The position numbers and the translations under genes were made by a program. The notes under the pieces are model-generated. The model saw only the letters and a list, made by a program, of their open reading frames with translations, had not been told where the DNA came from and did not search any database. DNA of 64,000 bases from positions 213,501 through 277,500 of the forward strand of contig JAIGNY010003850.1 in NCBI GenBank assembly GCA_020152595.1, read 5' to 3'. Positions 43,592 to 55,560 of this stretch are shown here, piece after piece. How positions within the stretch are numbered: position 1 is the first letter of the stretch; each line of letters opens with the position of its first letter. The DNA is from Chiridota heheva. Its lineage: Eukaryota; Echinodermata; Holothuroidea; Apodida; Chiridotidae.

Positions 43592-44653
43592 TTAACCCTT
43601 ACTCTACCACGCGGCGATACTATCGCCGATTTCAAACCACCTTTTTCTAAAAATAAAATCGGAACTTTACCACAGTCCTATACGAGTGATCTTGGTATCA
43701 TTTTAAAGTACTCGAATAGTTCTTTCATAAAATGAAACTTTTTTTTAGGGGTTATATTACATAATTTTTAGAAAAATTACATCGAGAAATGGTAAAAATC
43801 AATAATTGCTAAAAAAATTGCATTTTTTTTTTTTTAAGTCTTACGATAATTTCAAGATCACATTTTTGCTTCAAAATCAAACACGCAAGTCCTAAGACAT
43901 GATAGTATTGGTTTCTGGTATAATTTTTATAATCCTACGCCCAATCTTTTGTTCTAGTGAAAGTTCTGCAAAATTTCATGAATTTCTGCCATTTTTGGCG
44001 GTTTTGTTCAAAAAATCGTGAAACCCAAACCTCACAACACGCATGCTTGGTTGAACCGCCGTCAAAGCGCTTGAAATTTCCTTTCATTTGACATATAAAT
44101 AAAGGCATACCCCCTCTATTTAGAACCTATCCTATAAGAACAAAATTACAGCCCTCCAATTCCAACGACCACGTGGCGCATGGGAAAATTACGCGACCAG
44201 CGTGCGAAGCGCTCGGGTTCAAGTCCCGCCGTGACCACTGCGTAATTATTTTTCTGCTGCAGCTTTCAGGGACGTTTGACTTTTATCATTTTGATGATAA
44301 AAGCTAACCCTTTCTTTCTAAAAAATGTAGGTTAGTATCATTAGAAAGGAAATTTCAAAATAAATCTAAATATGTAACACAAATCTCTGTTTTCAATACT
44401 GACAAGAAGTTATACTTCTGCAAAGATTGACCATTTGTTGACCAAATTTTTCCAAAAATTGCTTATTTTGCATAATTCTGTCTAATATTTCCTCAATTGG
44501 TTTTAATTACTCAAAAGCTAAATAACTTAGCATCTATTCCAACCAAACTTGTAACGAAAGAAAATGAAAGGAAAGTTGTCAAAAATGCATAGAAAAAAAA
44601 AGTTACGAATATTGGGGTCGCTATTTCTGAAGCCCTGGTAGAGTAAGGGTTAA
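43592..44653. mobile_element. family A TTAA-bounded element, 1062 bp, best-preserved copy
   Basis: TTAACCCTTACTCTACCACG at left and TGGTAGAGTAAGGGTTAA at right, 18-bp perfect inverted ends. The left subterminal GGCGATACTATCGCC palindrome is inside. Same interior as 6637 and 16643, in reverse orientation. No transposase ORF. Confidence 0.88.
44167..44237 (+). ncRNA. tRNA-like module inside the family A element
   Basis: ACGTGGCGCATGGGA fits an A box and GGGTTCAAGTCCCGCC contains a perfect B box (GGTTCAAGTCC), about 45 bases apart. GACCACG at the start and CGTGACC at the end are partly complementary. The anticodon region GACCAGCGTGCGAAGCGCTC is not a clean stem-loop. Best read as a tRNA-derived promoter or SINE head captured by the element. 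Confidence 0.6.
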
Positions 44654-44959
44654 GGACTATTAAAGAAACAATTTGGTGCAAAAATCATGTTTTTTTTTTA
44701 TATTTCTGAGTAATTTTCAAAGATTCCACAAGTGTGTTGAAAAGTGACCTCAGTATAGTGTGATGTCATAAAGGCAAATCCCAAGACAATTTCGTTGAAA
44801 ATTAATTGCCTCTTCCTGAAGTATTGCAGGCATTTTGTTTACTTGTTGAAATAGGGTGTACCATGTACTGTACATGTACTTTATAAGAACATGCTTTGCC
44901 CATCTGCTTATGAAACTTATGCTCTGATGTAAAATTTCATTGGTTTTTTAATTTTATGT

Positions 44960-45270
44960 GAAAACTGTTTTTAAAACCTTAAGCCTTAACAGCAAATTAT
45001 ATTAAGAATGTTTGCTTTTGAGTGAATTTAAAATCATAAACAGACATACTAACAGCAAAATACTGTTGTATAAATCCAGGAACACTTCAAGTCCACTTTA
45101 AACCAACCTATACCACCACAGGCAACCAAACAAGGTATAGAGGCAACGAAGATGACATTAATGTCAAGATGGTGAGATCAAGCCAAAGAAATAAAGAATG
45201 CTGGAGATGAAAAATGGAAAAGCACCAGAAAGGAGTAAATGGAATAAGCATTGAAATGTGAAAAAGAATT
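44960..45270 (+). pseudogene. second copy of the 5' part of the RTE-like LINE fragment
   Basis: Matches 40460-40770 closely: AAACCTTAAGCCTTAACAGC, TTTGCTTTTGAGT, CATACTAACAGCAAAATACT, GGAACACTT, CCACTTTAAACCAACCTATA, GGAAAAGCACCAG, GGAATAAGCATTGAAATGTG. It then diverges. More deletions than the first copy. Confidence 0.8.
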
Positions 45271-45439
45271 GTCTTGGATCTGGCTTTATGACATCACATT
45301 TTACATTGCAAGGTCACACTAAGGTATCTTTCAAATGTTACAACTCCAAAACAGACTAAGATATCAATTACCAAAATGGTTTTATATACTAATTTGTTTT
45401 TTAATAGCCCTCATCATATAAATTTAAATTTAAATTCCA

Positions 45440-45690
45440 GGAATGAAAGTTTCACGGTTTTGGCTATTCTCAAAACCGGGCGGTTTCTATAACAAGGCCT
45501 GCTTAAAACCGACAAACCGAGTATTTTTGAAAGTTTATGTAAACAAAACTTAAAACACAACCAAGTGCATCAAATGTAACTGTACTGTTACTGCGCTATC
45601 ACTAACGATGTTTGTATTGCATGTATTTTCTGTAAATATTGCTGAAAATGAAAACGGAGACACTGGTGAATAAAATATATTAATGAACTT
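45440..45690 (-). repeat. family I dispersed repeat
   Basis: CACGGTTTTGGCTATTCTC and AACCGGGCGGTTTCTATAAC, followed by sequence inverted with respect to 15180-15420. hAT-like CGGTTT-rich end, no TSD identified. Confidence 0.45.
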
Positions 45691-45799
45691 AGCGCGTTGT
45701 GTGATTTTATCAATCCATTTCACCCTCAGATGCAGATTTGACACCTTCGTCAGCCTATATCCGAAGGCATAATAAACCAACTTCTACTGTCCCAAGTCA

Positions 45800-47170
45800 G
45801 CTACGGTAGAAAAATTGTAATTGCAGGCAAGCAGTACAATGGATCTCTCATTTACATGTGCAGTGGGGAAATGCAACACAACAATTAATTCAGTTACATT
45901 AAAGCCCTATTAAAGAAGAAAATCTTCCGAATGTCTCAGGCTGTTAGTTTTTCAAATTCAATCATCTTTATTGCTGTACTTTTAATCTGAAATGGCCCAT
46001 ATGTGTATTTGCCATTAACACAATAGCTACTCAGCTGAGGTCCCACGCTATATTCTTATATGGTATTTGTCTCGTAAGTCAGGCCGCTTAAAGAGCGTAC
46101 CTTATAAACCTATTCATAAACGGAAATGAAAATGCATGCAATGAGCATGAAGGTAGTGACATGGCCCCACTCCCACCAAATCCATATTTCCTTCATCAAA
46201 ATCAAAATTGAAAGTTGTATTTTCAGCAATATTAATACGACTCATGATTTGATATCAAACCCAATTACTTTGTATTACGTAAGCACACTTTTGTTTCGGA
46301 AGGTTTTTGATAATGGCACAATTCAGTCGGGCAATACACTTTAAAGCTATTTACTTCGAAAATCAGAAAATAAAATCTGGTTTAACATTGTTTAAAAAAT
46401 TTAGCAGTGATAAACAATAATTTTCGGTTATTTAATAATCATGTAACATGAAAAAAATGTTCTGTGTATCTGAACATTTTTTTCTACATGCACTTCTGCA
46501 AAGATATATTTAGACAATGTTATTTATGTATGTTAATAAGCTGTTACCTCAAGCGTCCGTAAAGAATGTATATAAACCAGCTTAACTTTGAACCAATGAA
46601 ATAATTTCAGCTAGTCCCTTCAAGCAATAAACACATGGCAAACATCCAGTACGTGCGACGGAAGTTTCTATCTCTTGTACTTATAAATACGCAATGAACG
46701 GCAGAGATTTTCAAAAGCTGAAAGTTACAGTAAATGGGGTTGTAATCTATAGTTCTTTTGAAATTTGAAAAGTTTTGACTGAGTTCAGTGTAAGAAATAT
46801 ATTATACACATGTTAATCACACAAGGGGATGGAATTCAAATTTTCGGAGAATAAATGGTCATCTTTTTTCTTGACAATCGTATCGTGAATGGTTATCATA
46901 TGCAGCTTTCTGACAAGTGACAAAAAACAGTGGGTATTTGATTTTGTACATTTATGATGTTCAGTGACATTAACCCTGCTATTTTCCCCTCCAATATGAT
47001 CATACTATTTTTAGCAACATTTTTGTTTCCAATTAGCTGCAATCCACACTCCCAAAACCTCAAAAATATAAACAAAAAAAGTTCAAAACAAGTTTGATCT
47101 TTAACCTAGTTTCCATGACAGCATAATGAGCTGTTGACAGCTGGAATCCAGTTAAGGGCCTTACAGGAGC
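45800..47170. other. no gene seen
   Basis: No supported exon or element. The ORF at 46126-46344 shows no domain. Confidence 0.35.
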
Positions 47171-47171
47171 T

Positions 47172-47262
47172 GTGTGAACCTTCCAAGGGAACTAACACAT
47201 AGGGGGTTCACTATGTGTGTGAACATTCCAAGGGAACTAACACATAGGGGGTTCACTATGAC
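47172..47262. repeat. two-copy tandem repeat, 45 bp
   Basis: TTCCAAGGGAACTAACACAT followed by AGGGGGTTCACTATG appears twice, 45 bases apart. Confidence 0.88.
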
Positions 47263-47462
47263 CATTAAGGGACAGGAGGAGGGACCATCAAGGTTTTGTA
47301 AGTGCAAAATTTCAAAAACATTTGTTTTGCATTTGTGATTTTTATTTCTTTGATATTCAAAAGTATTTTGTAGTTGAACACACAATTCAATTGATCGGTT
47401 TTATTACAAATGCTTTTGACATTGTAAATCTTAACCTTTGATAAAGTATTTTGTTGAGCGGG

Positions 47463-47494
47463 GCCTCGTGGTCTGAGAACCGCTACACCACAGT
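47463..47494 (-). ncRNA. isolated tRNA-like A-box segment
   Basis: Minus strand GTGGTGTAGCGGTTCTCAGA is an excellent pol III A-box context, but no B box is found downstream. Probable SINE or tRNA fragment. Confidence 0.3.
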
Positions 47495-48089
47495 AGGTAG
47501 ATGTTGAAATAAGGCTTTTATATTACCAATACCCCCATGAAGTAAATGTTTCAGTCTTTGTGTTTAAGGTATGAATATACTCATTCATAAAATCTGAAGA
47601 ACAAATTCTCATTGGATAAATGTGACATGTGGGTTTTAGACCTCATGACTTGCCCCAAGGTTGCATTTTCCTGGAAGTTGAATCCAACCAGGAATACTTT
47701 TATAGATGAACGTTGCGTTATCGCAATCAATATTTGGATGAAAACTTGCACAGTGGGTTATGTTTTAAAACAATGTCTACACACAGGTTTGTCTAAATTT
47801 CTTTATGCGTTCAACAAACATCAATGAAATCATGATCAGTTACATTCAATAACAAAACACATAAATTTTCTGATTTTTTTGAAAAAACGTAAAACCAAGT
47901 ATATTTATAAACATAAGTAGCGGGTTAAAACCAGTCTACCCTGAAACTTTAAGGGGAATATTTCTTTAGTTTAAAGTTTTAGGTTCTATAAGTTCAGTAA
48001 GTACAGTAATATTATATACTGTCACATAAACTCAATTTTTTGGGTATCTTCCTTTATTGAATTATTTTAAAGATTTCGTGGCTTTCAAC

Positions 48090-48715
48090 TTAGTGCTGTC
48101 ACCGCATGGCTGTATTAAACATAGATTATCGTGGAGAAACGTATTGTGATATACTGTTAAATTACAATAATTAAAAAAAAAACTGACTCACAACACAAAT
48201 TGTTAATCTCAGTACTTTTTCCATACTTATGTATGCATATGAATGATGAACACAAAAAAAACAATGTATTTCATCCAGCAGACGACATTATGTTCTAGAT
48301 TTCATCATGCACATATTTGATAAGTCAGCCAGTATGACAAAGAATCATCAAAGTGAGAGGCAATTTGGGCCAATTTTTGTTCTTTTTGCCAACTTACACC
48401 AAAGTGTGCCAGTGTGGGATGAATGAGCACAATTTTAAATTATTTTTAATTTATTTTATGTTTACAATATTTTTGCATATTTTTAAAGTTGATTCAAAAA
48501 ACCATCATAGCCTAAACTTGCATTTTAGATTTACTACCATAACGATACATACAAACTAGCCAAGACAAGTTGCGCTAAAAATTTCTTAGTTCTATATTAG
48601 TTTTTGGTATCCTGATATGTTTTAAGAGGCATATTTTATGTCATGGGAAAAAGAGATAATTGAAATATCATTACAGCACTACTTTCAACCTACTGTAGGC
48701 TTGCAGATGAAGAAA
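48090..48715 (+). repeat. family G dispersed repeat
   Basis: Begins TAGTGCTGTCACCGCATGG. Shared phrases with 52570-53100 and 57572-57880: AAACTGACTCACAACACAAA, AGCAGACGACAT, ATCATCAAAGTGAGAGGC, GGGCCAATTTTTGTTCTTTTTGC. The TAGTGCTGTCAAGACATGG start and ATCGCGATA-rich subterminal sequence suggest a hAT-like non-autonomous element, but paired ends and TSD were not established. Confidence 0.55.
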
Positions 48716-49176
48716 AAAGTTGTTCATTGAAGAGCTGTGAAGCAGTCATGAATAAAGGTCAAACAATTTAATATTTAGATGAACAAATTGTTAGTTGATA
48801 AGTCCTTAAAGCCTCCAAAAGTCTTGCAGAGTCAAGGTCACCTAAATACAGCAAGTCTTACACACTTTCCATGCAAGAGTCCATCAGGGGAAGACTTTAC
48901 AGAAAATTTAACCCAACAGCTCCCCCTCATAAATTTTACACAGAATTTAATGGCCCAGGATAATACATTTTTGTTCTGACAATCTTAAGGGCACAATGAA
49001 CAATGTCAGTCACAACCAGTGACCCAGACATACTCAAAAGTACACACATTATAAAGTTCAAATGAGTAATAAAATATGTTTTGCCCATATCTGTGTTTGA
49101 CCTTGTTATATCTCCTATTGTTCACCTTAAAGGAGCACTAGACCGAACAGTGAGGGCTATTTTAGGGGGTCTCCAA

Positions 49177-50389
49177 TAGGCTTGGGCGATATATCGATAT
49201 CAATATTTCGATATATTTTGATATTGACCAATATCGATATGGCCGATATTGAGTTCAAGGGTCATATCAATATATCGATATTATGTTTTTTCAATAATAC
49301 ACAATACATGAACTATTAAAAAGCTAAACATGACTATCAAACATCCAAGTATTTTTTTATTAAACAGCCACAAAAAGTTAATAAATTTCATTTATATCAA
49401 AGTTTCAGGCAGTCAGTTATGATCAAACTTATTAAAACATTAATATTGTGATAACAATTACCCTAAAATCCTTCCATGAACAAGGAACACTTGGCTCGAG
49501 GAGTACAGAGGCATTGCGCAATACTTCAACTTTATACTTGATGGCTCACGATGTTCAGACAACAAAAATCATAAGATGTTGAATCCTCAAACATCATGTT
49601 AAGTTTCCTCAAAAGGAACACTGAATTTGAAGTTCTATATCACACATTCATTAATTGACAAATTACTGACAAAACTATGAGGTTTTTCTCACTATTTTGT
49701 TGGTTCAGGAAGTCTAAAGTAAAAGTGACAGACTGGTCTTGCCAGATCAATCAGATAATGTACAGTGCAGTAACTACATACACCTCACTGTACAGTACTT
49801 TGCTATGTACACACATACCATCTAGGCTACCACTGTTTCTTCTGAGTGACAACACTCGTGCGATGATTGAAGCAGACTATAAATTGGATAATATGCATTA
49901 TATATGGACTTCTGAATGTCTAGAAGTCCATATAATGCTACCAAAATAATGCCTTTTCAGTACAACTTTCATAAGAAATAAGTGAGTTATAAAATTTTAA
50001 GAAGAATTGGAGCCGATTTTTGTAAGGCATACAGTGTAGGCCTAATACCAGTTCCACAACATTTTTTTTTTTTTTAAGAATATGCCGAGGTCTAAACTTT
50101 TTCAATGTTTTTGTGATCGATATTTTGAGATAGAAACCATGTAAAGAACATTTTTAAACATAATGGGTGTTTATTTGAAGACAATGTATATATTTTGCAG
50201 TGATTTCTGTTAATTTGTACAAAAAGTTTTACTGGACTTTTTTTGAGCCGAGACGAGATAACCTTGCCCAGAATAGTACATACGACTTACGTATGACGCC
50301 CTACAATTTGCATATCGATATTTCGATATTATCGATATTTTTCAGGCGATATATCGATATTGCATAATGTTCAATATCGCCCAAGCCTA
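49177..50389. mobile_element. hAT-like element, 1213 bp, TSD GTCTCCAA
   Basis: TAGGCTTGGGCGATAT at left and ATATCGCCCAAGCCTA at right. The 8-bp duplication GTCTCCAA is at 49169-49176 and 50390-50397. Reverse-oriented sister of 33398-34605, with the same internal hairpin (ATATGGACTTCT near 49903). No transposase ORF; the 90-residue frame at 49677 is not conserved in the sister copy. Confidence 0.93.
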
Positions 50390-51042
50390 GTCTCCAAAAA
50401 ATCAAATAGAATATGTGGAATATTGTTCGTTGGTTGTTGTATTAAGGGTGTGAAGGGGCGGTGTATGGAAGGGGGAGGGTTGCATTTCTATTTACTAATA
50501 TTATTCATTTTTAAGGGCCAGACTAAGAAATATTACTTATTTCTGGTCCTTTATCTTCTTTCAGTAAGTTACTCCTTTATCTTCTTTCAGTTAGTTACCA
50601 CATCACATTTTTATAACTAAATGTGTGTTCTATACTCATGTTTCTTACAATTCTTGTAATATTCTATTGTCCAAACTTCTTGCTATGATTTATGTATATG
50701 TTTTACTGATCTAAAGATAAAAAAAATAAATAAAAAAATCAAATCAAAATCAATTCAAAACACTATAAAGTTTTCAACCAATTTTGATGAAGTGTGTGTT
50801 GCCAATTTCATGAGTTTTTTAATATATTTTAAAGCAATTTAGCTATTATAATTTACTTTTAAATCTATATACTTAAACAAATCTATATATTTTTTTTACA
50901 AAACATTTCAACTTATCGTTCCTGGGATACCCACTGTCTATAAGAAATTCATGTTTCTAATCATCAAAATTTGATTTCATGCTTTATGTATCAATGTTGA
51001 CATTTTATATTACAATTAACCATTGAAGTTATACAAGGTTAC

Positions 51043-51568
51043 CAGAAAAGCTTTGTGTTCTACAGGGGCAGCCAGACCCCTTAGTGACATGTCCACTGTC
51101 TTTACTGGGGCCCCTACCCCTGGGGTCCCCTCCATGGGCCCACCCCTGGGGTCCATGTCCCTGGGTCTGCCCCTGGGGTCCACCCTACCCCCTGGGGGTC
51201 CACCCTACCCCCTGGGGGTCCACCATGCCCCCTGGGGTCCGCCCTGCCCCTCATGAAAATTTTTATTCAGATATATAATTTTATAACTAAATAATCTTAA
51301 TTTACCTCATAAATGAATACCTTACATGGATACAGAACACAGAATGATAGCATAGTAAGCAATTGTCCTCTTGGGCTCATGAATGGTCCTTATCAATCAG
51401 AATAGTATCATTCTGAGGTATGATTATAGCTAACATCCCAGAGCTTCTTCACCATGGGATTGAGCCTTAAGGGGGCCTCAGGACTCCATGCTGAAAAGAC
51501 GCAGCGCTTCACGCATTAATGTGCCCCCTAACAATTCTAGCAACCTGCCCTTTTTAAATCAAGCTAGG
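51043..51568 (+). mobile_element. family C element with eroded left end
   Basis: AAAAGCTTTGTGTTCTACAG replaces the intact C start; the right end CAAGCTAGGGGTCTG is perfect. Inside, the GGGGTCCACCCTACCCCCTG unit is repeated several times, expanding the GC-rich segment to about 180 bases. No clear TSD. Confidence 0.75.
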
Positions 51569-51917
51569 GGTCTGATACCACCTCCCCCCCCCCCTCCCAT
51601 TCCCGCCAGTTCCACCCTAACCCAAAAAATCTATCATTATATTATTTCATTTTGCAATCAACACAAGCATATCAAAACAATCATATAAACTCACATTCAA
51701 CTATTAAATCCATATCTAAGAATTTATAGGTGTGTGTATTTATTATTTCTAAATATCAAGATATGGTTACCTAATCCTGAATTTATTACAAATTTTACAC
51801 TTTCACACTATGGATAAACATCAAAACACCATTTCAATTTTAAGACAAACCAACCCATATCCATTCACCTCAAAACACAACAAATACAGTCTACAGAATT
51901 CATTGATACCAATCATC

Positions 51918-52489
51918 TTAAAGGATTAGTTCAGTGGTGAAGCAGGTCCATCTTATATGAAAGAGAGTAATTCAAAAGAATCAAAATGGTGCAGAAAGCG
52001 TTCAAAAAAATTATTCCGTTGGGGAGATATTCAAGTTCAAAATTTGGTATCATTTCTGTATAGACAACTGAAGTCAGATTAGTTGTGATGTCACAGCCTC
52101 AGAATCCTCCAAGTCTTTATGTATTTCATAGAAAGTTTATTTAAATTTTTCACTATTCAAGTTATTTTTCTTTAAACTTTCCTCATGTGGTATATAATAA
52201 ATAGCCTTCCTAGATTCAGTTTTACTACTTTTTTTGACATATTCCATGGTTTATAAGCCACAAAATCGCAGGACAAAATATGATAGAATACATAAAGACT
52301 AAGGAATCTGAGGCTATACATCACAAGTAGTCTGATTTCAGTCTTTTCGATACAAATGATACCAAACTTTAAACTTGAATATTTTCTTAACGGAATAAGA
52401 TTTTTGAATGCTTTCTTCATTATTTTGTTTCTTTTAAAGTCCTCTTTTAAATAAAATAGACTTGCTTTACCACTGAACTAATCCTTTAA
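51918..52489. mobile_element. family B fold-back element, 572 bp
   Basis: TTAAAGGATTAGTTCAGTGG at left, CCACTGAACTAATCCTTTAA at right, perfect 20-base inverted ends. The arms are complementary through much of the length. Ends in TTAAG on the right. Confidence 0.88.
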
Positions 52490-52569
52490 GAAACACAAGG
52501 TCAAAGTTCACCTTGCGCTGGGAGAGTGGCGGTTCAGGATCAAAGTCAGACTACAAAGTTAATGGGACT

Positions 52570-53100
52570 TCCCAATAGTGCTGTCAAGACATGGCTTTAC
52601 TACGTATCGATTACCATGGAGAAAAATATCGCGATATGATACTAACACGAAAACTGACTTCCGACACAAATTGTTAATATTACTAACGTTACTTCTTTTA
52701 TAATGAATGCAAAAAAAAAATATTCTAGCAGACAACATGATCGTGTGACTATTACGCATCACACACGTGTTTGGTAATTCAACCAATGTGACCATGAATC
52801 ATCGAAGTGAAAGCCTGAGATGCATGTTCTGGGCCAATTTTGTGTTCTTTTTGCCAACTTACATCGGAGCGTACCAGTGTGGGGTGAAGGAGCACAATTT
52901 TTAATTATTTTTTTTGTTTCACAATATTTTTACACGTTGTTATGGCCTCAACTTGACTATCAGATTTAATACCAAAAACTTTCTTAGTCGAGTATAGTTT
53001 TTGGTATCGAGATATGTGTTGGTTGAGAGGCATACTTTATGTCCTAGGAAAAGAGATGTCACGATATCGTGATAATCAACATGTCATGACTACTTACCAA
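52570..53100 (+). repeat. family G dispersed repeat
   Basis: Starts ATAGTGCTGTCAAGACATGG and contains ATCGCGATATGATA, AGCAGACAACATGATCGTG, GTGACCATGAATCATCGAAG and CACGATATCGTGATAATCA near the end. No ORF of note. Confidence 0.55.
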
Positions 53101-54049
53101 CAATGTAATATTGTAGCCAAAACAATACTAGGGCTGTGCATTTTCGTATCAACAGACCGAATTTTCTTTCATTTAAATGGAACCCCCTCTCCCATTATAC
53201 ATATTGATATGGTCAATATGGAATATATCGCCTAAGCTTAAAAACTGCCCGAAAAATACAGTCAAAAGAGTTAAACTTGCTATGCACACAAGAACTGACT
53301 AAAATATTACTTGACCAAAATTAAAATTAATCATGTTAAAAAAGGGAAACAAATCAGAAAATAAAGTGAGATAAAATGTTTCAACAGAGGTAAAGTTCAG
53401 CATAGTTATGAACCAATTGCAGCCATTTCGAAGAGGAAGGTGATGGCATACTTTCAGAATTTCTTTGTCAGAATGAAGCTCCATTTCTGGCTTACGGCAA
53501 AATATGCGGGGAGAGGTAGGTTTAATAGTAAAGTGTACCATTCCTTTACTTTTGGACCATGATTCTTTGTGCATTCTTATTCTTTATGAAAATTATAAAT
53601 CGAACTAAAGAAATAATTTTTCATGATTTAGAATGCCAAATTGTAGCAGTTCAGCCAGGGGTCCATACACTTCATATACTAGTTCCGCAATTTTGTATAT
53701 ATTTTACCACAGTTCCTTAAGTACATTAGAAATTTAACCTCAAATAAACGCAACCTTTTTGAAAATGTACAGTAATAGTTATTTTAAAGCAAGAAATTTT
53801 CAGACTAAATTCCAAGAAAACATGACATCAAACTGTATGCATCCAAAGACCTTTTGACTTACAAATCAAAACCAAACCACCATTCCAGGGTTCCATTACA
53901 TGTTTTAACATGCACTTCTCCAACTTGACATATAAAAACAGTGGAAAGGTATCCAAAACAAAAGAACAAAAAATTGCACAAAAAGAACACAGATTCTCAC
54001 CAGGATATCTACTGCACATCTACACCATTTGACCTCATTAGGTACAGAA
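53101..54049. other. no gene supported
   Basis: A 91-residue minus-strand ORF (53299-53574) lacks any recognised motif and ends in hydrophobic low-complexity sequence. No element boundary defined. Confidence 0.35.
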
Positions 54050-55560
54050 ATAAGGCACAACCACCATAGCAACACAGTAACTAGGTGGGGCAAACAAAAC
54101 CTCAAATCCACAATCATGCATTGACATTTGGATGTTCATGTGGCCTGCTGTAAGTTTTAATATATTTATCAAAGTTTTCCCAATCTTTAAGGCCTTTAGC
54201 AAAAGGAATCAATAAAATTCTGTTTGCTTACCATTATGGGTGACAAGAATCAGATTTACAAAACCTGTCGCAGGCCTGTAAGCGCAAATTTTGTTCACCA
54301 TTTTCTTGTCACTCAGCTTGTGTGTGCAGAAATTTGTTTTGTGCAGTGTATTACATTAACTGCATGAGTGTGCGGCACTAGCTAGCTGTACCGTACCAGC
54401 TAGAGCTGTGAACGTTAAGTGATTTTAGTAACGTGTACACGCCAAAAAAAGCGAGCGTGTTTAGTGTACACGCGTTTAGTACCGTAGTTTTTACAAATAC
54501 ACCAAAATTGCTCCAAAACTCAAGGCGAAGTAAAAAAAATCGCGCAACCAGTATGGCAAAAGTACTGACTCAATTGCCCAAATAGACGCTGAGTTTTGCT
54601 TTCCAAATCGTAAAGTTTACTTCTACAGTATAAATCCTCATTTTTATGGAAAATATGCATAGAAATTCAGTTTAGAAAGAACAGATAACTTCCTTTAAAT
54701 GTCATTTAAACTCAACATCGCTTAACTTTTTTGTCCTATTTGCTACGGCTTTCAAAGTTCTTCTGTGAAAATTTTGCATACTAGGCCTATAATATACCTC
54801 GCCGTAAACCATTTCAAAACTACGCCACCACCCCAGGAAGTTCTAAATATCAGTCCTCTCAAAAAAAACGGCCGCCATCTTTGCTACACATGCAGAATTT
54901 CAGTTCTGTTAAAACCTTTTACTGTTTGTTTATTATGCAATATTTGCAAAATTGGTTTGACTCATCAGGTAATATTTACATGTAAATGTACTGATTGTCA
55001 CGTTTCAAGTGTTTTTTGGTTGATTTAAGAGCGTGTAAAACGGGCCTTGATTGCGTAGGATTTAAACTTTAACTTAAGCCTTGTGGCCTAACGTTAGGCC
55101 TATTGTTAGTTTCACTCTTTACTGCTGCACATTCGCGGTGATTTTATAAGTTAGATTACTCAGATTTTAGCGAAATCAAAGTGCATAATATCCCCATTCA
55201 TTGGTGATTACTGCACATTTGTAATTTGCACATTTAAAAAGGATTATGCTAATCGGGTTTACTTTGTAAAAAGTCATTGATTGGAAATTGGTCAGCCGAT
55301 ATGTGTGATTTGAATCATGAATGGCAATATTGATTTTTAACGGCAAGACCAACTATGAAAAACAATTGCTCGCAATGAAGTATTTCGTAAACGTTTACAA
55401 GATTTGCGAGCGTGTAGCGTGTACACTCTAAACGGTCACAGCTCTAGTACCAGCCCTGCATAAATTTTTTTGCCCCACTTAGTAATACAGATTTTATTGC
55501 TAGGCAAATTCATACAGTGATCAGTTGGAAAAGCTGTTCATCATCTAACTTAAAGAGGTT
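54050..55560 (+). repeat. family F repeat, interrupted by a hAT-like element
   Basis: Segments 54050-54400 and 55447-55560 flank the element 54401-55446. Together they match 4555-5030 in reverse: TGGATGTTCATGTGG, TGTGTGCAGAAATTTG, GGCACTAGCTAGCTGTACCG, TTTGCCCCACTTAGTAA, AAAGCTG. Confidence 0.65.
54401..55446. mobile_element. hAT-like element, 1046 bp, TSD GTACCAGC
   Basis: TAGAGCTGTGAACGTTAAG at left and CTAAACGGTCACAGCTCTA at right are inverted ends. GTACCAGC flanks at 54393-54400 and 55447-55454. The F repeat at 4555-5030 shows the locus without insertion. The subterminal region has GTGTACACGC palindromic words. No transposase frame; the 87-residue ORF at 54765 has no domain. A truncated sister lies at 29955. 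Confidence 0.92.

Noticed and set aside
44167-44237. functional tRNA gene
   Set aside because: A and B boxes are good, but the acceptor and anticodon stems do not pair properly and the module recurs decayed in other family A copies.
49677-49949. 90-residue ORF in the hAT-like element as a transposase
   Set aside because: Too short, no hAT dimerisation or RNase H-like motifs, and not conserved in the sister element at 33398.
53299-53574. 91-residue minus-strand ORF, briefly considered an exon
   Set aside because: No acceptor/donor pair with a consistent frame, no domain, and it runs into hydrophobic low-complexity sequence.
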